NCBI GenBank assembly: GCA_016931225.1
Contig: JAFGFE010000006.1
Coordinates: 96,436-160,435 of the forward strand
Reading direction: 5' to 3'
Length of the DNA stretch: 64,000 nucleotides
DNA from: Candidatus Zymogenaceae bacterium
Lineage (GTDB): Bacteria; Desulfobacterota; Zymogenia; Zymogenales; Zymogenaceae
Part shown: one piece after another, positions 58,564 to 64,000 of the stretch
How positions within the stretch are numbered: the first letter of the stretch is position 1
Layout of the letters: every line of letters begins with the position of its first letter
Made by a program: the position numbers and the translations under genes
Notes under the pieces: model-generated
What the model saw: the letters and a program-made list of their open reading frames with translations, nothing else
Told to the model about the DNA's origin: nothing
Databases searched by the model: none

Positions 58564-58725
58564 AACACACCGCACCTCCCATCGCCCCTCTCTTTCGCCC
58601 CCCGGCCAGGGTACATTGATCTTTCCGCCTCACCTCAGACGACTTCCAGCATCCAGCGCCCCACATCATCCCCCTTCCACCACCCCGCAGTGCGGATGCA
58701 TCATTCCCCTCGGTGACACCGTTGC

Positions 58726-59805
58726 CTACGGAAACCTCGGATAGGTCTCCCGCAGGACCTTTTCCACCATCAGGCGTACGAATCGATCGGGTTCCTCAAG
58801 ATTCGGACTATGGGCCGACTCTTCGAACCAGACAAGTTCTTTTTTCGGAGCCTTAAGAACTTCGTAGTATTCTTCCACCAGTTCGAACGACGAGTTGTAG
58901 TCGTGCCTTCCGGTAAAAAAGTAAACAGGGACCTGCACTTCCGGTATCTCGGTAAAGAAGTCGAGTCCAAACAGCTGATGCTGCATCAACGGGATTGAGA
59001 ACTTCGATCCCTTGAGCACATTCAGAGAGTCGAATATTGTGTATTCGGGCGAAAGGATATAAACGGAGTAATACTGCAAATCGCTGGTTTTGCCGTACGA
59101 AACGCCGCCCAACTTCCCCAGCCACATGCGCTGCGTTCTAAATGCGTCAGTGCTAAACGGATCGTCCCCGTACATTCCATCAACGGGCGGACCGATATCC
59201 TCCAGCTCCCTGATCGCCTTTTCGTTGCCGGTTTCCACCGCTTTGTTATAGGCATATTCGTACGAGATGAGCTCGTTCTCGGTCTTGTTCACCACCTGCC
59301 CGATGCCCACATAGGCGTAAAAATCCTCCGGGTATCGATCGATCAACCGCATGCCGATGACCGTCCCCCAGGAGTGCCCCACCACGTATATCTTTTCCGC
59401 CCCGAATCGCTCCTTCAGGTATTGGACCAGCTCGTGACCGTCAGAAATGAACTGCTCAATGGTCATCGTCTCCGGGGGCACGTCCTTCGAGAAGGACAGG
59501 CCGGCCCCCCGCTGATCCCAGGTCACCACCACGAAATCTTCCTGCAGGTCTTTCATTACCGAGTGAACCAGCGGCGTCTCCGCAGTCCCCGGTCCCCCGT
59601 GGATGAAGAGCAGCACAGGATTCGTCCGGTCGACCCCCCTGATCACCAGCCACTGATCGAATCCTCCCAGGGTCACCGGGAACATCTCCGCGACGCTTCC
59701 GTACACCGCCTCACCATCCGCATCGACGATCGCCGGGGTGTAGCTGCACGAGACCATGCCGATAAAAAGAACGAACATCACTGATAACATAACTATCCGT
59801 TTCAT
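58726..59805 (-). CDS. Lipoprotein alpha/beta hydrolase (S33, proline iminopeptidase-like) A
   Basis: 359 aa with an N-terminal signal and lipobox (MVSC, Cys20). HGGPG oxyanion motif (69-73), nucleophile Ser145 in GHSWG, Asp in GRHDYN and His in EESAHS complete the triad. This is the S33 prolyl aminopeptidase-like pattern, but lipid anchoring suggests an envelope role. Paralogous to the next gene. Confidence 0.85.
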   Translation of the reverse strand: MKRIVMLSVMFVLFIGMVSCSYTPAIVDADGEAVYGSVAEMFPVTLGGFDQWLVIRGVDRTNPVLLFIHGGPGTAETPLVHSVMKDLQEDFVVVTWDQRGAGLSFSKDVPPETMTIEQFISDGHELVQYLKERFGAEKIYVVGHSWGTVIGMRLIDRYPEDFYAYVGIGQVVNKTENELISYEYAYNKAVETGNEKAIRELEDIGPPVDGMYGDDPFSTDAFRTQRMWLGKLGGVSYGKTSDLQYYSVYILSPEYTIFDSLNVLKGSKFSIPLMQHQLFGLDFFTEIPEVQVPVYFFTGRHDYNSSFELVEEYYEVLKAPKKELVWFEESAHSPNLEEPDRFVRLMVEKVLRETYPRFP

Positions 59806-59910
59806 CTATCACTCCTGAGCGTGAGAAATATATATACACTAACAGCAGCTCAAATAATATTACAGTAGAAACGCAAACACTGAATATGTATATGAACCGA
59901 TTTCTCACAA

Positions 59911-60990
59911 TTACGGGAATTTCGGATATGTTTCCCTCAAAACCTTATCCACCATCAGGCGGGTGAAGCGCTCCGGCTCCTCGCTGCTTATCATGTGGGC
60001 CGACTCCTCGAACCAGACCAGTTCTTTTTTCTGGGCGTCAAGAACGTCGAAATACTTTTCCACCAGTTCGAACGGCGTGTTGTAGTCGTACCTCCCGACA
60101 AAAAAGTAGACCGGCACCTGGACCTGCGTGATTTCCGTGAAGAAATCAACCTGGAGAACCTGGTTCCACATTAAATCGAGCGAGTAGTTCACCCCCCTGA
60201 GCACATTGACGGCGTCGAAGATGCTGTATTCCGGCGAAAGAACATACGCAAAATAGTATTTTAGATGGCTCGATTCCTCGTGCATGACGCCGTTGTATTT
60301 CAACAGCCACTTACGCTGGGTCATCAATCCGTCCAGGTCGGAGGGATCGTCTCCATAGACCCCGTTCACCGGCGGTCCGATCTCCTCCAGCTCCCCGATC
60401 GCCTTCCTGTTGCCCTCTTCCACCGCCCTGGTGTACGCATACTCGAACGAGAGGCGCTCGTTCTCATAGGTATTCACCACCTGCCCGATGCCCACGTAGG
60501 CGTAAAAATCCTCCGGGTATCGATCGATCAGGTACATGCCGAGGACGCTCCCCCAGGAGTGCCCCACGATGTAGATCTTCTCGGCCCCGAAACGATCCTT
60601 GAGATATCCGACCAGCTCGTGGGCGTCCGTAATGAACTGTTCCACGTTCATCGTTTCCGTCGGCACGTCTTTGGAAAACGAGAGGCCCGTGCCCCGCTGA
60701 TCCCAGGTCACTACCACAAAATCATCCTGAAGATCTTTGCACACCGACATAAACAGTGGTGTCTCCGGGACCCCTGGTCCCCCGTGGATGAAGAGCAGGA
60801 TGGGATTTCTCCGGTCGACGCCCCTGATCACCAGCCACTGCTCGAAGCCGCCCAGGGTCACCGGCGCCATCTCCGCGATGCTCCCGTACACCGCCTCACC
60901 ATCCGCATCGACGATCGACGGGGTGTAGCTGCACGATATCATGCCGAAAAACAGAACAACCAACGCCGTCAAAACAACAATCCGTTTCAT
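59911..60990 (-). CDS. Lipoprotein alpha/beta hydrolase (S33, proline iminopeptidase-like) B
   Basis: 359 aa from ATG 60990 (CAGGAG 6 nt upstream). The same lipobox, HGGPG, GHSWG, GRYDYN and EESAHM motifs as gene A at nearly identical spacing. A recent tandem duplication, about 105 nt apart. Confidence 0.85.
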   Translation of the reverse strand: MKRIVVLTALVVLFFGMISCSYTPSIVDADGEAVYGSIAEMAPVTLGGFEQWLVIRGVDRRNPILLFIHGGPGVPETPLFMSVCKDLQDDFVVVTWDQRGTGLSFSKDVPTETMNVEQFITDAHELVGYLKDRFGAEKIYIVGHSWGSVLGMYLIDRYPEDFYAYVGIGQVVNTYENERLSFEYAYTRAVEEGNRKAIGELEEIGPPVNGVYGDDPSDLDGLMTQRKWLLKYNGVMHEESSHLKYYFAYVLSPEYSIFDAVNVLRGVNYSLDLMWNQVLQVDFFTEITQVQVPVYFFVGRYDYNTPFELVEKYFDVLDAQKKELVWFEESAHMISSEEPERFTRLMVDKVLRETYPKFP

Positions 60991-61525
60991 GTATCGCTCC
61001 TGCATGAGAAGCCGTTTTCAACCAATGCTTCCACGATACTACAGAAGGCGTAATGAGGTGTCAATGCTTTTGAAGGAACCGGTCCCCCGGACGGGGTCGA
61101 TGGGAGTATGCGAAAATTTCGTACAACAAAGCCGCCCCCGGGCACAAACGGGGAGACAGCCTGCGGCCGCCCCCTCGTGGATACGGGTATGAATAAAGCA
61201 AGGCCATGTGTATGACCTGGGCCGCAGTATACAGACGGAACCACAGTATATGAGTAAACGGCGTATATACCTCAATCCCGTCCCCGTCGCGGGTCTCGAA
61301 ACACGGGTAGGTGGCCGAGGGGAACCGTTGCACCGGGCAAGATGAAGCGGGAGGAGCTCCCGAAGCCTGTCCCCAAAAAGAAGGAAGCCGCTTTCTCCGG
61401 CGGCTTCGAGCGGACAAACGGTATGAAGGATGTGTGATCTTTACGTTGACATCGAAAAAAGTAATTCCGGGCTTTCTTTTCGGTTCATCATCACCCAGCG
61501 CCGGCGTCGATTGAACGCACGTCAA
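60991..61525. other. Intergenic region with terminator
   Basis: 535 nt between the hydrolase B start and the aldehyde dehydrogenase end. Apart from the terminator at 61372 I see no gene; the open frames are low-quality shadows. Confidence 0.5.
61372..61407 (-). terminator. Intrinsic terminator of the aldehyde dehydrogenase gene
   Basis: GAAGCCGC/GCGGCTTC stem (61384-61391 with 61400-61407, 8-nt loop) followed on the minus strand by CTTCTTTTTGGG. Confidence 0.8.
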
Positions 61526-62983
61526 TCAATACGCACGCATCTTGCAATTGACGAACTTGGCGGTGAGATATTCTTTTATGCCGTCGGAGCCGCCCTCACG
61601 TCCGAAGCCGGAATACTTGACGCCGCCATAGGGCATTTCGGCCGTGCTCACCACCCAGTTGTTCACCGACACGATACCGGCATCGAGTGCGGCCACGGTG
61701 CGGTGAACGAGCTCAAGAGAATGGGTAAACACATAGCTCGCCAGGCCGTATTCCGTCGAATTCGCCCTCTCGATTACCTCATCGAAGCCGTCGAAGCTCG
61801 TGATCAATGCAAGGGGGCCGAACGGCTCTTCTTTCATGATGGTCATGTCGTCGGTGACGTCCACGAAGACCGTCGGCTCGTAGAAGAATCCCTTCTTGAA
61901 ATTCTCCGGCCGCTTCCCGCCGAGAAGGATCTTCCCCCCCTCGCTCATGGTCGTCTCGACCAATGTTTCTACGGCGCTCCGCCTTCTTTCGTTTATCAGG
62001 GGGCCGACATCCGTGTCCGGCTCCAGGCCGTTTCCGAGCTTCAATCCGGCGGCGGTCTTCACAAACGCCTCGGTGAATTTTTCCACAATCGACCGATGAA
62101 CGAAAAAACGGGTGGGCGATGCACATACCTGCCCGTTGTTTCTGAACTTGGCAGCGACGGCGCTCTGTGCGAGCTTTTCGGGGTCGATATCATCGAAAAT
62201 GATGACGGGGGCATGGCCGCCCAGCTCCATCGTCATTTTCTTCACGGTATCCGCCGATTTGGCGATGAGACTCTTGCCGACCGGGACGGAGCCGGTAAAA
62301 CTCGCCTTTCTCACCACGGGGCTTTGCAGTATGTGGTCCGAGATGACCCCCGAAGGCCCCGTAAGGAGATTTATCGTTCCCGGCGGGAGGCCGGCATCGA
62401 CAAAGCACTTGATCAGCTCCGCGGCACAGATGGATCCCGCCTCGGACGGCCGGCACACCACCGAGCACCCCGCCGCGAGGGCGGGCGCGATCTTCCGGAT
62501 CGGCAGCACCGCGGGAAAATTCCATGCCGTGAAGCAGGCGGTGACGCCGATGGGCTCATAGATCGCTTGAAAAACGGTCTGTGTATCGCGGCCTTGGAGC
62601 ATTTTACTGTAGATCCTCCGCGCCTCGTCCGAATACCACTCCACGTAGTCGATCGACGCGTTCACCTCCGCCACGGCCTGGCCGATCGGCTTGCCGCATT
62701 CGATGGTCATCCACTCGGCGATCCCGTCCCTCCGCTCCGTCATCAACGCGGCCGCTTTTCGCAATACCTTCGAACGCTCCCACGGCACGATCTCCCGCCA
62801 GGAATGGAAGCCCCTCTGGGCGGCATCGATCGCCGACTGTGTATCCTCTGCGTTGGCCCGGCAGGCCGTCGCGACCACCTCTTCCGTCGCGGGATTTATA
62901 ATGGAGAATTCCTCCCCAGACGTGGAGGATGTCCACTTGCCGTCGATTATGAGCTTGACATGGATCGGCTTTTTCAACTTCAC
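61526..62983 (-). CDS. NAD(P)-dependent aldehyde dehydrogenase
   Basis: 485 aa. Asn155 (WNFP), Glu253 (LELGGH) and catalytic Cys287 (GQVCASP) are present, with the NAD-binding GSVPVGKSL. The cofactor Lys of the usual KPSE motif is Arg178 (CRPSE). Closest in layout to succinate-semialdehyde or lactaldehyde-type enzymes; the substrate is uncertain. The start is GTG 62983, or TTG 62977 with a better placed GGAG. Terminator at 61372. Confidence 0.87.
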   Translation of the reverse strand: MKLKKPIHVKLIIDGKWTSSTSGEEFSIINPATEEVVATACRANAEDTQSAIDAAQRGFHSWREIVPWERSKVLRKAAALMTERRDGIAEWMTIECGKPIGQAVAEVNASIDYVEWYSDEARRIYSKMLQGRDTQTVFQAIYEPIGVTACFTAWNFPAVLPIRKIAPALAAGCSVVCRPSEAGSICAAELIKCFVDAGLPPGTINLLTGPSGVISDHILQSPVVRKASFTGSVPVGKSLIAKSADTVKKMTMELGGHAPVIIFDDIDPEKLAQSAVAAKFRNNGQVCASPTRFFVHRSIVEKFTEAFVKTAAGLKLGNGLEPDTDVGPLINERRRSAVETLVETTMSEGGKILLGGKRPENFKKGFFYEPTVFVDVTDDMTIMKEEPFGPLALITSFDGFDEVIERANSTEYGLASYVFTHSLELVHRTVAALDAGIVSVNNWVVSTAEMPYGGVKYSGFGREGGSDGIKEYLTAKFVNCKMRAY

Positions 62984-62991
62984 ACTCCTTC

Positions 62992-63005
62992 AATTGCATG
63001 CAATT
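62992..63005 (-). promoter_or_regulatory. 14-bp palindrome in the aldehyde dehydrogenase promoter
   Basis: AATTGCATGCAATT lies 9 nt upstream of the start and next to a TATTATAAA -10-like box on the minus strand. Candidate operator; the -35 match is weak. Confidence 0.45.
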
Positions 63006-64000
63006 TATAATAGACATCAGGATGGTATCGAAAGGCTTTCTCAAGATAAGCCAAAGACCGACAGATACCCTTGCCCTCTTGATCACGGTCCGCCCTGCCC
63101 GCAGGAATAGGAGATACCATGCACACCGATCCGGACGAAAACGACACACCTCGGTTTATATCACCACAGGTCGAGGTAAAATAAAAAAATACCCGGCAGC
63201 ACCCGATCTCTCCCACACCGACCAAAGGTCTCCTCGCCGCCATCTGTTGCACGATCCGAACACATGCAACATGTTCCGCACACGACACCGGGAAAAAGGT
63301 ATGTCTCGGTACCGATTCCCCCCGGGTGTTTCTCATGCCGGAAAGCGAAAACATTAAATAAATCCTGCGATTCATATTTTATTACTATCTTTTTAAAAAT
63401 ATTTCTCGGTATCGTCCTGATACATTTTTATTCCAGAATATTTATGAAATTATGAGAATTCCATAATTGACTATTTAAAATATATGAATGAATTCTGTAA
63501 GTCAACATGTTTCAAAGAGAGTTTTGAAGATTCAGGAAGACGTGTGTCATTGAACTGAAACAGTTACGACCTCCCGGTCGCTTCTTCGGATTTGACGTTG
63601 TATCAATACACATGTCGATGGAAAAAACGACGGCTAAAGCGGCGACTTTGTTGACCCCGACGGCATTGAAATGACAGACTGTTCACAAGGCGCTTGATTC
63701 TTATGCTTCAACAGGAAAGAAAACTCACTGTATCGTACGAGGGATTTCCCCGCTCTTTCTTCTCTCTGTAGACGGAAAAGGTTGTTTATCATATTTGTAG
63801 TTTGAAACAGTTCACATGCGATTGGCAAATATCCTTGACGTGTTTCGGCCTTTTCAAGAAGCCGATCAAAACGGTGTGAATTCCATCTCGTCTTTGTTTA
63901 AGATATTAATAACCTGCCCTAGTCACTAAAAGTGTTGACAGGTGACGAGTAAATAGAAGACGAGTCACGGTCTTCCTGTTAAGATGGATTAGCCAAAAAC
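63006..64000. other. Intergenic region, no gene recognised
   Basis: About 1 kb at the right edge. AT-rich stretches near 63370-63490. Open frames here lack ribosome binding sites and domain features. A gene beginning beyond the window edge cannot be excluded. Confidence 0.5.

Noticed and set aside
61061..61525. Minus-strand frame (154 aa) between hydrolase B and the aldehyde dehydrogenase
   Set aside because: Contains the terminator hairpin, has no RBS and is low quality.
61430..63010. Plus-strand frame (526 aa) opposite the aldehyde dehydrogenase
   Set aside because: Composition of a shadow (Arg/Gly/His-rich), while the minus strand encodes a complete enzyme with all catalytic residues.
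1..64000. CRISPR array
   Set aside because: The dispersed 12-mer has irregular spacing and occurs within genes; there are no regular spacers and no cas genes (the Cas4-like protein belongs to the phage replication block).

Overview
The window holds most of a temperate siphovirus prophage (about 1 to 57.7 kb) and its right-hand junction with bacterial chromosome (about 57.7 to 64 kb). The host is probably Gram-negative: its chromosomal genes encode two lipoproteins with clear lipoboxes, and the phage has a spanin-like lysis pair. I cannot name the species. The left attachment site is not in the window, because phage-type genes already run at base 1. The right junction should lie between the end of the repressor gene (57593) and a chromosomal TetR-gene promoter (57761).

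Layout. (1) 0-18.8 kb, plus strand: a long, tightly packed run of small early or accessory genes, many overlapping by a few bases. It includes a ParB-like protein, a tyrosine integrase (4952), SSB, an SMC-like ATPase, a Gp37/Gp68 radical-SAM-like protein, an ASCH-like protein, an M23 peptidase, two tRNA or tRNA-like genes, a GGQ release-factor-like protein and many small zinc-ribbon proteins. A 12-bp interrupted palindrome, CCCGTATCCGGG, recurs nine times exactly here, always in the same orientation. (2) 18.8-20.0 kb, minus strand: an AT-rich acyltransferase moron. (3) 20.1-46.8 kb, minus strand: one late block. Read in the direction of transcription it runs HNH, packaging proteins, terminase, portal, protease with nested scaffold, N4-gp56-type capsid, three glycosyltransferases, connectors, tail tube, G/G-T chaperone with a -1 frameshift, tape measure, tail tip or fibre proteins, lysis genes and an initiator-like tRNA. 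(4) 47.0-56.7 kb, minus strand: middle/early block with a sulfotransferase, sigma-like regulators, RuvC-like resolvase, Sak4-like ATPase, PD-(D/E)XK nuclease, DnaB helicase and RNA ligase, headed by Xis-like and Cro-like genes. (5) 56.7-57.6 kb: divergent promoters and the CI-like repressor on the plus strand.

Regulation. The repressor and the Cro-like gene diverge from a 166-bp control region carrying consensus promoters on both strands. The late block is preceded by a near-consensus promoter (46925-46954) that is followed within about 50 nt by an intrinsic terminator. This is the geometry of a lambda Q/tR' antitermination switch. Hairpins or terminators also follow the major capsid, tail tube and tRNA genes.

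Most interesting points: the glycosyltransferase cassette inside the virion operon, together with a phage sulfotransferase and acyltransferase (possible virion or surface glycan modification); the repeated CCCGTATCCGGG motif and its longer promoter/RBS-like context; a translation/RNA set (GGQ protein, RNA ligase, initiator-like tRNA, malformed tRNA); and several small genes broken by a single stop or frameshift.

Right flank: a chromosomal TetR regulator with an operator-like inverted repeat in its promoter, two paralogous lipoprotein alpha/beta hydrolases (S33 type), and an aldehyde dehydrogenase with its own terminator.
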